Origin: Mariniphaga sp964559175
GTDB lineage: Bacteria; Bacteroidota; Bacteroidia; Bacteroidales; Prolixibacteraceae
Reading direction: 5' to 3'
Length of the DNA stretch: 64,000 nucleotides
NCBI GenBank assembly: GCA_964559175.1
Contig: CAZLGT010000018.1
Span: 1 to 64,000, forward strand
Shown here: positions 35,448 through 43,898 of the stretch, in pieces
Layout of the letters: the number at the start of each line of letters is the position of its first letter
How positions within the stretch are numbered: position 1 is the stretch's first letter
Notes under the pieces: generated by a model
Seen by the model: the letters and a program-made list of their open reading frames with translations, nothing else
What the model was told of the DNA's origin: nothing
The model's database searches: none
Position numbers and translations under genes: made by a program

Positions 35448-37943
35448 ATGCAAAACATTTATCCGCAACATTTTGAAGAAAAGGTGGGCTTCGATCGCAT
35501 CCGGGCGATGCTGCACAAAAAATGCCTCAGCCCAATGGGCAGCGAGTGGGTGGATGCCATGCATTTTCAGGATGATTTTGAAACCATTGCGCGGCAGTTG
35601 GGCGAGGTGAACGAGTTTTGCCGCATCATTCGCGAGGTGGAAAATTTTCCGTCGAGCCATTTTTACGATTTACGCAGCGCTCTGCAAAAAATTAAAATTG
35701 AAGGCCGGTTTCTGGAGGCTGAAGAGTTATTCGATTTGAAACGATCACTGGAATCGGTGCGGGCCATTGTTCAGTTTTTTACAAAACAGGAAGAACATAT
35801 TTTTCCGTTGTTGAAAAAGAAAACCGAACGGGTGCAGGTGTTTCCTTACATTTACGACCGCATTGATGCCATTCTGAACAAGTTCGGAAAAATGCGCGAC
35901 AACGCGTCACCCGAGCTGGCGCAGATCAGAAAAGCCATTCTTTCGTTGCAGTCGAACATGTCGAAACGGCTTCATGCCATACTGAAACAAGCCCAGAAAG
36001 ACGGCCTGGTTGATGAAGATGCTTCGGTTTCCATCCGTGACGGGCGGGCGGTTATTCCTGTTTCAGCTTCCAACAAACGCAAATTAAAAGGCATTGTTTA
36101 CGACGAATCGGGCACGGGAAAAACTTCGTATGTGGAACCCAACGAGATTGTGGAGATGAACAATGAAATCCGTGAGCTGGAATACGCCGAACGCCGCGAG
36201 ATTGTGCGTATCCTCACCGAATTTTCAAACGATATCAGGCCCTACCTTTCCGACCTGCTTTTCTCCTACGAATTCCTTGGCGAAATCGATTTTATTCGTT
36301 CCAAAGCTTTGCTGGCTGTAGAATTCAACGCCATCAGGCCCGAACTGCAAAAAACGCCGCTGGTCAAATGGCAACTGGCCGTTCATCCCCTTTTACAGCA
36401 AACGCTGAGACGGGAAAACCGGAAAATCGTTCCGCTCGATATCGACCTCGACGAAAAAAACCACATTCTGCTCATTTCGGGCCCAAACGCAGGTGGCAAA
36501 TCGGTTTGCCTTAAAACAGTGGGATTACTGCAATACATGCTCCAGTGCGGATTGCTTATTCCGGTAAACGAAGCTAGTAAAACCGGTATTTTCAACCAAC
36601 TATTCATCGACATCGGCGACGAGCAATCGCTGGAAAACGACCTGAGCACCTACAGTTCGCACCTCATGAACATGAAACATTTTGTAAAGCACAGCAACAA
36701 TAACACACTGGTTTTAATCGACGAATTCGGCACCGGGACCGAACCGATGCTGGGAGGAGCCATCGCCGAGGCTATTCTCGGTGAGCTGAATCAGTTGCGG
36801 GCATTCGGTGTTATCACAACCCACTACACCAATCTGAAACATTTTGCCTCGTCAGCCGAGGGAATTGTGAACGGCGCCATGCTTTACGATTCCCAAAACA
36901 TGAATCCGCTGTTCCAGCTCGAAATTGGCAAACCCGGCAGTTCGTTTGCTTTTGAGATTGCCCGCAAAATTGGCCTTCCGGAAGGAATTCTGGAAAAGGC
37001 TACCGAAAAAGTGGGAAAAAAACACATCGATTTCGACCGGAACCTGCGAAAAATAAACCGCGATAAACGGTACTGGGAAATTAAACGGGAGAAAATCAGG
37101 AAGGTGGAGAAAATCCTCGACACCATGGCCGTGAACTACGAAGAGGAATTAAAAGAAACCCAGAAACAACGCAAAGAAATTCTGAAAAAAGCCCGCGAAG
37201 ATGCTGCGGTTTTGCTGGCCGGAGTGAATAAAAAAATTGAAAACACCATTCTTGAAATTAAAAAATCGCAGGCTGAAAAGGAAATAACGAAGCAGGCACG
37301 GCAAAACATAGAGGTACTGAAAACGGAAGTAAAAATGAGCACCGGCGACCAGGATGAATTGATAACCAACAAAATAAAAAAACTACGCCAGCGCGAAGAA
37401 AAACGCAACCAGAAAAGACCGGCCGAATCGAAAAAAGAAATCAGCAAAAAGAAACCGGAAAAGCGCATTGAACTGAAACCCGGCGATAAAGTACGCATTG
37501 TTGGACAGCAAACCATTGGCGACCTCATTGAACTGAACGAAAAAAATGCTGTAGTGGCTTTTGGCCAACTTATTACTACCCTGCCCCGCCAGCAGGTAGA
37601 ACGGCTTAGCAACAACGAGGCCAAAACGGTTAAAAAAAGTACCCGTTCAGGTACGGGAACCCGGTTGTTAAGCAATTATTCCGAGCGGCGATTAACCTTC
37701 AAACCAGAAATCGACATCCGTGGGCAACGTGCAGAGGAGGCCATTCCCAAAATTCAGGAATTTATCGACGAAGCCATTATGTTTGAAGTGGCAGAACTAC
37801 GCATTCTGCATGGCAAAGGGCATGGCATTCTGAAAGAAACCATCAGGAGCTATTTGCGTTCAGAACCCATGGTCCGCAGTTTTAAAGACGAGCATGTAGA
37901 TTTTGGCGGCGCCGGGATTACAGTGGTGAACCTGGCAATGTAA
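35448..37943 (+). CDS. MutS2 family protein
   Basis: An 831-aa MutS2: clamp/lever domains (1-310), ABC-type ATPase with Walker A ISGPNAGGKSVCLKTVG (about 344-360) and Walker B NTLVLIDEFGTGTEP, a long Lys/Glu coiled coil (about 510-660) and a C-terminal Smr nuclease-like domain (755-831: EIDIRGQRAEEAIPKIQEF, LRILHGKGHGILKETI). No mismatch-recognition domain. Family roles are suppression of recombination and rescue of collided ribosomes. Same direction as pepD. Confidence 0.95.
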   Translation: MQNIYPQHFEEKVGFDRIRAMLHKKCLSPMGSEWVDAMHFQDDFETIARQLGEVNEFCRIIREVENFPSSHFYDLRSALQKIKIEGRFLEAEELFDLKRSLESVRAIVQFFTKQEEHIFPLLKKKTERVQVFPYIYDRIDAILNKFGKMRDNASPELAQIRKAILSLQSNMSKRLHAILKQAQKDGLVDEDASVSIRDGRAVIPVSASNKRKLKGIVYDESGTGKTSYVEPNEIVEMNNEIRELEYAERREIVRILTEFSNDIRPYLSDLLFSYEFLGEIDFIRSKALLAVEFNAIRPELQKTPLVKWQLAVHPLLQQTLRRENRKIVPLDIDLDEKNHILLISGPNAGGKSVCLKTVGLLQYMLQCGLLIPVNEASKTGIFNQLFIDIGDEQSLENDLSTYSSHLMNMKHFVKHSNNNTLVLIDEFGTGTEPMLGGAIAEAILGELNQLRAFGVITTHYTNLKHFASSAEGIVNGAMLYDSQNMNPLFQLEIGKPGSSFAFEIARKIGLPEGILEKATEKVGKKHIDFDRNLRKINRDKRYWEIKREKIRKVEKILDTMAVNYEEELKETQKQRKEILKKAREDAAVLLAGVNKKIENTILEIKKSQAEKEITKQARQNIEVLKTEVKMSTGDQDELITNKIKKLRQREEKRNQKRPAESKKEISKKKPEKRIELKPGDKVRIVGQQTIGDLIELNEKNAVVAFGQLITTLPRQQVERLSNNEAKTVKKSTRSGTGTRLLSNYSERRLTFKPEIDIRGQRAEEAIPKIQEFIDEAIMFEVAELRILHGKGHGILKETIRSYLRSEPMVRSFKDEHVDFGGAGITVVNLAM

Positions 37944-37987
37944 CAAGGCTACCATCCCGGAACAAAGTTCAACCAATAATTTTATTC

Positions 37988-38719
37988 TTAGTCAACCGGA
38001 ATCTGTATCTGTTTATAATCCAATTCGAGAAACAGGCTGTCAACCGGCAAAAAAAGTGTAACATAAGCTGCCTCTCTGAAGGCAGGGAAGAAAACTTTAC
38101 CCTGCATGCTGTAATTGCTTTCCAGTGTAGTTTTTCTGATGGTGGAACTTTTCCAGGAATCCATCACTTCACTGAGGTTTTGAGATTGAAAGGAAAGATG
38201 CGCATCGGCAGCCAGGGCATGATGAAAAAGATGAGTTCGCAAATGGTTGTTGTGAGGATTATCGTCAATAGCAACAGCTATTCCGGTGGCAATATCTGCA
38301 GTTGCTGCCAAAACGGTAAATCCGATTTGATTCAGTTCCCGGGCTTCATTTTTTGAAAGTTCTTTTTCGAATTCCAGAATTTCAGTTTCCGGGTCAATGG
38401 CTTTGACCTTGTATTCTGTTAAAGGTTCTTCATTGCTCTTGAATGCCTGAATATAAAAACCGGCAGGGTCAATCAAAACCGGCAAATTCGAATAATTGGT
38501 AATATTAAAATCAAACCAGTATTTATTATCTTTCAGTTGTTCAAAACCCACTTCATATATCACTCCGTAAAGCGAATCGGAAACAAACTGTTGGCCGTAA
38601 CGCCATTTTACATCATCTTTTTCAGGCTGAAGCCGGATTATATTTTTAGGAGAAAAACAGGACTGCAAAACGAACAGGCTCAATACAAAAACAGCAATTG
38701 AAGTAAAATTTGTTTTCAT
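37988..38719 (-). CDS. Hypothetical lipoprotein
   Basis: A 243-aa lipoprotein: signal with lipobox VLQSC (Cys21). The mature part resembles Bacteroidota surface-lipoprotein domains with an immunoglobulin-like NYSNLPVLIDPAGFYIQAF stretch, and later a segment AATADIATGIAVAIDDNP. No family name is secure. Convergent with mutS2, monocistronic. Confidence 0.7.
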   Translation of the reverse strand: MKTNFTSIAVFVLSLFVLQSCFSPKNIIRLQPEKDDVKWRYGQQFVSDSLYGVIYEVGFEQLKDNKYWFDFNITNYSNLPVLIDPAGFYIQAFKSNEEPLTEYKVKAIDPETEILEFEKELSKNEARELNQIGFTVLAATADIATGIAVAIDDNPHNNHLRTHLFHHALAADAHLSFQSQNLSEVMDSWKSSTIRKTTLESNYSMQGKVFFPAFREAAYVTLFLPVDSLFLELDYKQIQIPVD

Positions 38720-38836
38720 TCTAAATTATTTTCTGGTTTTTGAATTCACAAGCAAAGGCTGTACCCGTTTATAGAATTTTGGAATTTTTTCAAGAAAAAT
38801 CAATGAACAACGCATTTAATTCAACGAACAACATTT

Positions 38837-39055
38837 TTATACCTCTTTTTTGATTGTCGCCAAATACAAATTTTCCACTTTTTCCCTTGCCCAGGGAGTG
38901 CGCCGTAAGAACTTCAGGCTCGAATTAATACTCGGTTCTTTCCTGAAACAATTTATCGGGATCTGTTCGCCCAGTTCTTCCCAGCCAAAATAACTCACCA
39001 GGTAAACTACAATGGATTCCAGGGTTTTGCCGTGTAACGGATTATTTGGTTGCAT
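38837..39055 (-). CDS. VF530 / DUF2132 family DNA-binding protein
   Basis: Start set at 39055 because the longer frame upstream translates a simple-sequence repeat. The 72-aa product matches the VF530/DUF2132 family: NNPLHGKTLESIVVYLVSYF, GWEELGEQIPINCF and SSLKFLRRTPWAREKVENLY. Members form a small helical fold with suggested DNA binding; role unknown. Confidence 0.9.
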   Translation of the reverse strand: MQPNNPLHGKTLESIVVYLVSYFGWEELGEQIPINCFRKEPSINSSLKFLRRTPWAREKVENLYLATIKKEV

Positions 39056-39070
39056 GGATAAATAAATAAA

Positions 39071-39130
39071 CTGTGAAATTGAAAAATTGAAAAACTGTGA
39101 AATTGTGAAATTGTGAAATTGTAAAACTGT
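39071..39130. repeat. Simple tandem repeat upstream of VF530 gene
   Basis: Degenerate tandem of GTGAAATT / GAAAAATT words, about six to seven units of 8-9 bp. A similar AT-rich simple repeat (CAATTTAACAATTT) occurs at 54379-54433. Confidence 0.75.
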
Positions 39131-39243
39131 TTCAAAGACTGCATTTTGCCAACTGCCATTTGCCAACCCTGCCGAAATTACCTCATCCGTCGGATTTCAC
39201 AAGGCAAGTTGCCAAGTATCTACTTCTTTCGTTATTCCCCGGT

Positions 39244-40290
39244 TCATATCCTCAGTCCTTCCAGCAAATCGATAAACCGCTGAATGCCAGCAATAATTTC
39301 ACTTTTGTAAATGTACTCATCGGCTGAATGAGAACGCGCCGAGTCACCCGGTCCCATTTTCACCGAAGGAAATGAAATAATGGCCTGGTCGGAGGTGGTT
39401 GGCGAGCCGTAAATGCGAATTTCCATTTCAGCAGCTTTTCGTGCAAACGGATGGTTGATGGAAATTCCGGATGAATTCAACCGGAATGAGCGCGGTTTTA
39501 CTTCCGAATCAATCAGGTCAGAAATAATTTTTGCAGCTTCCTTATTGGAATAAAACTCATTGGTGCGTACATCCACCACAAAGTGGCAGATATCCGGAAT
39601 GACGTTGTGTTGTGTTCCGGCTTCAATCTGGGTTACCGTAATTTTAACCGCCCCCAGAATTCCTTCATCCTTTTCAAATGTAAAATTCCTGAGTTTTTCA
39701 ATATCGTTCAATGCTTTATAAATGGCATTTTCGCCTTCATACCGGGCAGCATGCCCCGATTTTCCGTGTGCATAACAATCGAGTACCAACAAGCCTTTTT
39801 CGGCAATGGCCAGTTCCATGCGGGTAGGTTCGCCCACAATGGCAAAAGCCACAGGTGCAATTTCGGGCAATACAATTTCGAGACCCTGCCTGCCCGAAAT
39901 TTCTTCCTCGGCAGTGGCTGCAAAAATCAGATTGTAAGGCAGGTCTTCCCTTTCATAAAAATGAAGAAAAACGGCCAGTAATGCCACCAACGGACCGCCG
40001 GCATCATTGCTTCCCAACCCGTAAAGTCTGTCATCATCGTCGATGGGTGTAAATGGATCAAGTGTGTAACCTTTTGCAGGGCGCACAGTATCGATATGCG
40101 AGTTGAGCAGAAGTGTCGGCTTCCCTTTGGTAAAATGACTGTTAAAAGCCCAGGTATTGTTCTTTTTTACCTCAAAAGGTATATTCTCGTTCAGCAAAAA
40201 CTCCCGCATTATTTCGGCAGCTTTTTCTTCTTCCTTACTGAATGAAGGTGTCGAAATCAACTTTTTTAACAGCTCAATATACTTCTCCAT
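39244..40290 (-). CDS. M20 family deacylase (ArgE/DapE-like)
   Basis: Start at 40290 (MEKYIELLKKLISTPSFS). The 348-aa enzyme carries the di-zinc motifs LLNSHIDTVRP, LYGLGSNDAGGPL and AATAEEEISGRQ, plus SGHAARYEGENA and a late MGPGDSARSHSADEYI. It fits the Bacteroidota ArgE-type acyl-ornithine deacetylase subgroup, but DapE or another M20 amidase cannot be excluded without the neighbours of arginine synthesis, which are absent here. Confidence 0.85.
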   Translation of the reverse strand: MEKYIELLKKLISTPSFSKEEEKAAEIMREFLLNENIPFEVKKNNTWAFNSHFTKGKPTLLLNSHIDTVRPAKGYTLDPFTPIDDDDRLYGLGSNDAGGPLVALLAVFLHFYEREDLPYNLIFAATAEEEISGRQGLEIVLPEIAPVAFAIVGEPTRMELAIAEKGLLVLDCYAHGKSGHAARYEGENAIYKALNDIEKLRNFTFEKDEGILGAVKITVTQIEAGTQHNVIPDICHFVVDVRTNEFYSNKEAAKIISDLIDSEVKPRSFRLNSSGISINHPFARKAAEMEIRIYGSPTTSDQAIISFPSVKMGPGDSARSHSADEYIYKSEIIAGIQRFIDLLEGLRI

Positions 40291-40357
40291 TTCAATTTTC
40301 AATTCCAAACGTGCAAAAGTGGGAATAAACCTGAAATAAAACAATAGTAAATTATTC

Positions 40358-40365
40358 TATATTTG
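40358..40365 (+). promoter_or_regulatory. -7 box of first arsR
   Basis: TATATTTG, a perfect TAnnTTTG match, 16 bp before the arsR start. Unlike three other ars promoters in this window it is not framed by inverted arms. Confidence 0.55.
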
Positions 40366-40381
40366 TATTGAACTTTGAAAT

Positions 40382-40681
40382 ATGAAAAAAGAAGTATTTT
40401 CTGCAAATCAGAAACAGTTGGCCCGCTTTGCCAAAGCGCTCGGCCACCCGGTGAGGGTTTACATTATGGAATTGCTTTCGAGACAATCATGCTGCTACAG
40501 TGGCGACCTTTCGGAAGATTTGCCCATTGCCAAATCCACCCTTTCGCAACACTTAAAAGAGCTGAAAAGTGCCGGTTTAATCCAAGGTGAAATTGAAGCG
40601 CCGAAAATTAAATACTGCATCAACCGGGAAAACTGGGAAGAAGCCAGAAACCATTTTAAAATCCTTTTGAAAATTGAATAG
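40382..40681 (+). CDS. ArsR-family transcriptional repressor (first copy)
   Basis: A 99-aa winged-helix repressor: FAKALGHPVRVYIMELLSRQ, recognition region AKSTLSQHLKELKSAGLIQG and KYCINRENW. The CC pair in SCCYSGDLSEDL and the Cys in KYC are candidate As(III) ligands. It precedes an arsE/F/G-like set, whose promoter carries a palindrome at 40735-40752. It is close in sequence to the ArsR at 46134-46439 (shared CCYSGDL, STLSQHLKELKSAGLIQGE). Confidence 0.92.
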   Translation: MKKEVFSANQKQLARFAKALGHPVRVYIMELLSRQSCCYSGDLSEDLPIAKSTLSQHLKELKSAGLIQGEIEAPKIKYCINRENWEEARNHFKILLKIE

Positions 40682-40734
40682 CCAAAATCCTGCTCTCTCA
40701 TAAATTATCCATTTCAATTGTATATTTGCAATTT

Positions 40735-40752
40735 GTTCGTATTTTTGCGAAC
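40735..40752 (+). promoter_or_regulatory. ArsR operator enclosing a -7 box
   Basis: GTTCG (40735-40739) and CGAAC (40748-40752) are perfect inverted arms that flank exactly the 8-bp -7 box TATTTTTG (40740-40747). A second TAnnTTTG box, TATATTTG, sits at 40721-40728. The arrangement would let a bound ArsR dimer occlude the promoter of the arsE/F/G-like genes. Confidence 0.6.
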
Positions 40753-40776
40753 AGCGAACAGTTAATTAAATAAACA

Positions 40777-41010
40777 ATGGACATAAAAGTTTTAGGAACA
40801 GGCTGCCCCAAATGCAAGGCCTTGGAGAAAGCAGCCAACGATGCAGTTGCCCAGAGTGGTCTGAATGCAACAGTTTCAAAAGTAGAAGATATTATGGAAA
40901 TTATGCAGTTTGGCGTAATGACCACACCTGCCCTGGTAGTTGACGGAAAAGTGCTGGTTAAAGGGCGTGTACCCAGCGTAGATGAAATTAAAAGTTTAAT
41001 AACCAGATAA
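40777..41010 (+). CDS. Small thioredoxin-like redox protein (ArsE-like)
   Basis: A 77-aa thioredoxin-fold protein: MDIKVLGTGCPKCKALE with redox motif CPKC, cis-Pro region MTTPALVVDGKVLVKGRVPS. Matches the small redox-active disulfide (TM0996/MTH895) type that precedes arsF and arsG in arsenical clusters. Presumed cytoplasmic electron donor for arsenical reduction. It starts 12 bp upstream of the arsF-like gene. Confidence 0.88.
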   Translation: MDIKVLGTGCPKCKALEKAANDAVAQSGLNATVSKVEDIMEIMQFGVMTTPALVVDGKVLVKGRVPSVDEIKSLITR

Positions 41011-41022
41011 AATCCGAAAATC

Positions 41023-41460
41023 ATGAAAAAAGTAATCTCAGTTTTATGTTTCGTTTTTGTAGTTGGAATTCTTGCATCCAATGCACAGTGCTGCAATAAA
41101 ACAGCAATCGCTGACAATTCGACAAATGCGCTGGCTTTAGCCGAAGAAGAAAGTGAATCGGCCGTTAAAGCTTATTACTTTCATACATCGAGAAGATGTG
41201 TCACCTGCAACACCGTTGAAAAAGTTACAATTGAATCGTTGAAGGAACTGTATGGCGACAAAATCCAGTTAAAGTCGGTAAACCTCGACAATAAGGAAAA
41301 TGAAGAACTGATAAAAAACCTTGAAGTTGGAGGGCAGTCGCTTTTGTTTGTAAACGGCAGTAAAAAAGTCGATATTACTACCGATGGTTTTATGAATGCA
41401 GTAAGAAACCCGGATAAACTCAAAGCAAAAATTAAGGAGACAGTGGAGTCGCTGAAATAA
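41023..41460 (+). CDS. ArsF-family protein (nitrophenyl-arsenical reductase subunit type)
   Basis: A 145-aa exported protein: signal peptide MKKVISVLCFVFVVGILASN, then a CC motif (AQCCNK) and a thioredoxin-like domain with the redox pair CVTC in AYYFHTSRRCVTCNTVEK. This is the layout of the ArsF family, which in arsEFG operons takes part in reduction of nitroaromatic arsenicals. Starts 12 bp after the arsE-like gene. Confidence 0.82.
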   Translation: MKKVISVLCFVFVVGILASNAQCCNKTAIADNSTNALALAEEESESAVKAYYFHTSRRCVTCNTVEKVTIESLKELYGDKIQLKSVNLDNKENEELIKNLEVGGQSLLFVNGSKKVDITTDGFMNAVRNPDKLKAKIKETVESLK

Positions 41461-41469
41461 AAATCGGTT

Positions 41470-42174
41470 ATGGAAGTACTGCACCATTTTCTTGAAAACA
41501 CACAACTGCCCTTGTTGTCCGCATTTATCCTTGGACTAATGACGGCCATAAGCCCCTGCCCCATGGCTACAAACATCACTGCCATCGGGTACATCAGCAA
41601 AGACATACAAAGTCAGAGGCGTGTTTTTTACAATGGATTAGTTTACACACTTGGCCGGGGTATTTCATACACCGCTATCGGTTTAATTTTCTTTTTCGGC
41701 GCCAGCCAGTTTCAGTTTTCAGGTTTTTTACAAATTTGGGGAGAAAAAATAATAGGCCCGCTGCTTATCATTATCGGACTTTTTATGCTGGGTGTTATCA
41801 ACCTGAAAATCCCGGGAATCGGCTCATTAACTGAAAAAATGGAGAACAACTCCAAAGGCGGTTTCTGGGGTGTGCTTCTTCTGGGAATTGTTTTTGCGCT
41901 GGCCTTTTGTCCTTACAGCGGAGTGCTTTATTTCGGGATGCTTATTCCGATGACCATCAGCAGTGCCGGCGGACTTTACCTGCCCGTTGTATTTGCGCTG
42001 GCCACCGGAATTCCGGTTATTATTTTTGCCTGGTTGATTGCTTTCAGTGTGGGCAAAATCGGACAGCTTTACAACCGGATGAAAACCTTTGAAAAATGGT
42101 TCCGGCGGGTAATTGCCGTGCTGTTTATCGGAGTTGGCATTTACTACGTGGTTACCATATTCTTTTTGTATTGA
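41470..42174 (+). CDS. ArsG-family aromatic arsenical efflux permease (DsbD-like)
   Basis: A 234-aa membrane protein with six predicted helices and the DsbD/CcdA-type core: LGLMTAISPCPMATNITAIG, LGIVFALAFCPYSGVLYFGM with Pro-adjacent Cys residues, and VFALATGIPVIIFAWLIAF. Fits ArsG, which exports trivalent aromatic aminoarsenicals in the arsEFG system. Directly follows the arsF-like gene (9 bp). Confidence 0.83.
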   Translation: MEVLHHFLENTQLPLLSAFILGLMTAISPCPMATNITAIGYISKDIQSQRRVFYNGLVYTLGRGISYTAIGLIFFFGASQFQFSGFLQIWGEKIIGPLLIIIGLFMLGVINLKIPGIGSLTEKMENNSKGGFWGVLLLGIVFALAFCPYSGVLYFGMLIPMTISSAGGLYLPVVFALATGIPVIIFAWLIAFSVGKIGQLYNRMKTFEKWFRRVIAVLFIGVGIYYVVTIFFLY

Positions 42175-42176
42175 AA

Positions 42177-42412
42177 ATGACCACTTTGGAAAAATACAAA
42201 GAGACATTTATCGAAGAGGTCACTTTTCATGTAAACCAAGCGACGTTTGCCAGAATAACCGGTTGAACAAGAGAAAATTGAATGAAGTGATTCACCAACT
42301 GGGTTCGTTTGGCGATTATGTAGATATCCTTTCAAAAACGAAAACAAACTGCAAAAAATCCGTAAACAAAACACGTGTGACTGAAATGGAAAGTTGTCAA
42401 CTGGCAGAGTAA
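42177..42412 (+). pseudogene. Probable frameshifted small gene after arsG
   Basis: An ATG 2 bp after the arsG stop opens 29 codons (MTTLEKYKETFIEEVTFHVN and on), ending in TGA at 42264-42266. The next frame then stays open from the same point through NRLNKRKLNEVIHQLGSFGD to a stop at 42412. The two parts look like one about 78-aa protein broken by a single-base shift near 42255-42266. No family recognised; it may instead be chance coding. Confidence 0.35.
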
Positions 42413-42424
42413 AATACATTTGTT

Positions 42425-42730
42425 TTGGAAAACGTAATTAAAATATTTTGCCCGAAAAAGAAGTGTGGAAAATGCACACGAATGGTTGCCCGTGTAAAAG
42501 AAGCCATTAAAGTTTCAGGCCTGCCAGCAAAAATTGAGATGGTAGATTCGCTGGATGAAATGATGAAATACCCTACCTGGATTTTGCCCACACTGGTTAT
42601 TAATGATAAAGTGGCTGCCAGGGGGTATGTTCCAACTGTTAAAATGATTGCAAAGCAGTTAGAAATAAATAATTCATCACGCAAAGACGCAGAGACGCAA
42701 AGTTTTGAAAATTTACCCAATAAAAAATAA
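42425..42730 (+). CDS. Second small thioredoxin-like protein (CGKC)
   Basis: A 101-aa product from a TTG start (no ATG is available in frame). Residues 1-80 form a small thioredoxin-like domain: FCPKKKCGKCTRMVARVKEA with CGKC redox pair, PTWILPTLVINDKVAARGYV. The last 18 residues (SSRKDAETQSFENLPNKK) are encoded by a dispersed repeat (42677-42702) and are unlike the family. Follows arsG and the broken gene; 5 bp before the ProC-like gene. Confidence 0.75.
   Translation: MENVIKIFCPKKKCGKCTRMVARVKEAIKVSGLPAKIEMVDSLDEMMKYPTWILPTLVINDKVAARGYVPTVKMIAKQLEINNSSRKDAETQSFENLPNKK
42677..42702. repeat. Dispersed CGCAAAGACGCAGAGACGCAAAG-type repeat within a coding region
   Basis: The word (A)CGCAAAGACGCAGAGACG followed by CAAAG is a short repeat found between genes in many bacteria. 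Here it is in frame and provides the C-terminal tail of the thioredoxin-like protein. Confidence 0.65.
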
Positions 42731-42735
42731 AAAAT

Positions 42736-43503
42736 ATGAAAACAATAGGATTTATTGGAGGAGGAAGAATCACAAAAATTTTCCTCGAAGGATTTAAAAA
42801 CAAAGCTATTGAATTTGGCTCGGTAAAGGTTTACGAACCCAACAGCGAAACGTTCGATGCGCTGGCCAATGATTATCCGGTAGTGAAAAAAGCCGAATCG
42901 GCCGAAGAAGCGGCTCAGGCAAAAGTAGTGTTCATTGCTGTTCATCCGCCAGTAGTCATGGAAACGCTCGGTAAAATTGCCGGTGTAGTGAATGAAAATA
43001 CATTTGTAGTTTCGCTGGCTCCCAAAATCACCATCGAAAAAATAGCTTCGAAGGTAAAAACCGCCAACATCGTGCGGATGATTCCAAACGCCACTTCATA
43101 CATCAATGAAGGATATAACCCACTGGCCTTTCATCCGGCCATGCTGAAAAAGGAAAAAAAGCAGATAAAAAAGCTGTTTAAACCGCTGGGCAAAACCTTC
43201 GTTACCGAAGAACACAAACTGGAGGGTTACGCGCTCATTTCGGGAATGTTACCCACCTATTTCTGGTTTCAGTGGCAGGAATTGGAGGCAATCGGGCAAA
43301 AAACCGGCCTTTCAAAAGAGGAAGCTGCAAAAACCATTCGGAACACATTAAAAAATGCCATTAAACTCTGGTACAAATCGGGATTGACGCCAGAAGAGGT
43401 GATGGATTTAATTCCGGTAAAACCCATCGGCGAAAACGAAGAGGAAATAAAAAATACATTGAATTCCAAATTGCTGGGCTTGTTTGAGAAGATCAAACCT
43501 TAA
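42736..43503 (+). CDS. Pyrroline-5-carboxylate reductase-like protein
   Basis: A 255-aa NAD(P)-binding protein: MKTIGFIGGGRITKIFLEGF (Rossmann motif), VVFIAVHPPVVMETL, IVRMIPNATSYINEGY (the family's MPN-like motif) and a helical dimerisation domain (SKEEAAKTIRNTLKNA). Matches ProC, which reduces pyrroline-5-carboxylate to proline. Divergent in the C-terminal part, so it could be a ProC paralogue with another imine substrate. The neighbouring ars genes give no support for a specific role. Confidence 0.75.
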   Translation: MKTIGFIGGGRITKIFLEGFKNKAIEFGSVKVYEPNSETFDALANDYPVVKKAESAEEAAQAKVVFIAVHPPVVMETLGKIAGVVNENTFVVSLAPKITIEKIASKVKTANIVRMIPNATSYINEGYNPLAFHPAMLKKEKKQIKKLFKPLGKTFVTEEHKLEGYALISGMLPTYFWFQWQELEAIGQKTGLSKEEAAKTIRNTLKNAIKLWYKSGLTPEEVMDLIPVKPIGENEEEIKNTLNSKLLGLFEKIKP

Positions 43504-43610
43504 CTGAAAATGAGAAAATGATTGAAAAATTTCAGGTGTCGGGCAAAAATTTCGGCAGTAAAATAAAAATCCATTACATTTGCACAGCAAAATTTAAAAG
43601 AAAACAAATC

Positions 43611-43661
43611 ATGGACGAAGGCCCGTGTCATAGACAGAAAATTAATGTAAACTACCTGTAG
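43611..43661 (+). CDS. Leader small ORF 1 upstream of mgtE
   Basis: 16 codons, MDEGPCHRQKINVNYL, starting about 22 nt after the predicted transcription start. Its TAG stop overlaps an AGGAGGG motif. It may be a translated leader peptide; support is position only. Confidence 0.35.
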   Translation: MDEGPCHRQKINVNYL

Positions 43662-43710
43662 GAGGGCTTGTTCATTGCCTTCTTCAGGTTTAAAAAGAGG
43701 AGGCGAAATT

Positions 43711-43794
43711 ATGCTGAGATTTTATCAATCATTTTTCCCAATTGTACCCATTCCGCTCTACCTGTTATTATTCCGATGGCATACCTATAACTGA
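43711..43794 (+). CDS. Leader small ORF 2 upstream of mgtE (hydrophobic, Pro-containing)
   Basis: 27 codons starting MLRFYQSFFPIVPIPLYLLL and ending RWHTYN. A consensus Shine-Dalgarno AGGAGG (43698-43703) precedes the ATG by 7 nt, striking in a phylum that rarely uses one, and that Shine-Dalgarno is paired in a hairpin. Three prolines in a short leader ahead of a magnesium transporter recall MgtL-type leader peptides, though no homology is claimed. Confidence 0.45.
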   Translation: MLRFYQSFFPIVPIPLYLLLFRWHTYN

Positions 43795-43898
43795 GTCAGC
43801 ACTTCTGCATGCCGGTTACCAGGCACCTAAAAAGGTGTTAGCGTAATCACTCCACAAAAACACTTCACTTTTTTTCAAACCCGTTAAAAATTCAGAGC

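Larger units (their letters stand above)
43575..43898 (+). promoter_or_regulatory. Promoter and long structured leader of mgtE
   Basis: A perfect -7 box TACATTTG (43575-43582) starts a predicted leader of about 310 nt. It contains two small open frames (43611-43661 and 43711-43794). A hairpin GCCTTCTTC (43677-43685)/GAGGAGGC (43697-43704) hides the strong AGGAGG Shine-Dalgarno of the second one. Two downstream stems are GGCAT (43778-43782)/ATGCC (43809-43813) and CACCT (43824-43828)/AGGTG (43833-43837). No known magnesium riboswitch (M-box) core is recognised. Control of mgtE by leader translation is inferred. Confidence 0.55.

Noticed and set aside
37136..37675. 179-codon minus-strand frame within mutS2
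   Set aside because: Ser/Phe-rich shadow of the Lys/Glu coiled-coil region.
43575..43898. M-box or yybP-ykoY riboswitch upstream of mgtE
   Set aside because: Conserved core sequences of these riboswitches were not found; described instead as an unassigned structured leader.
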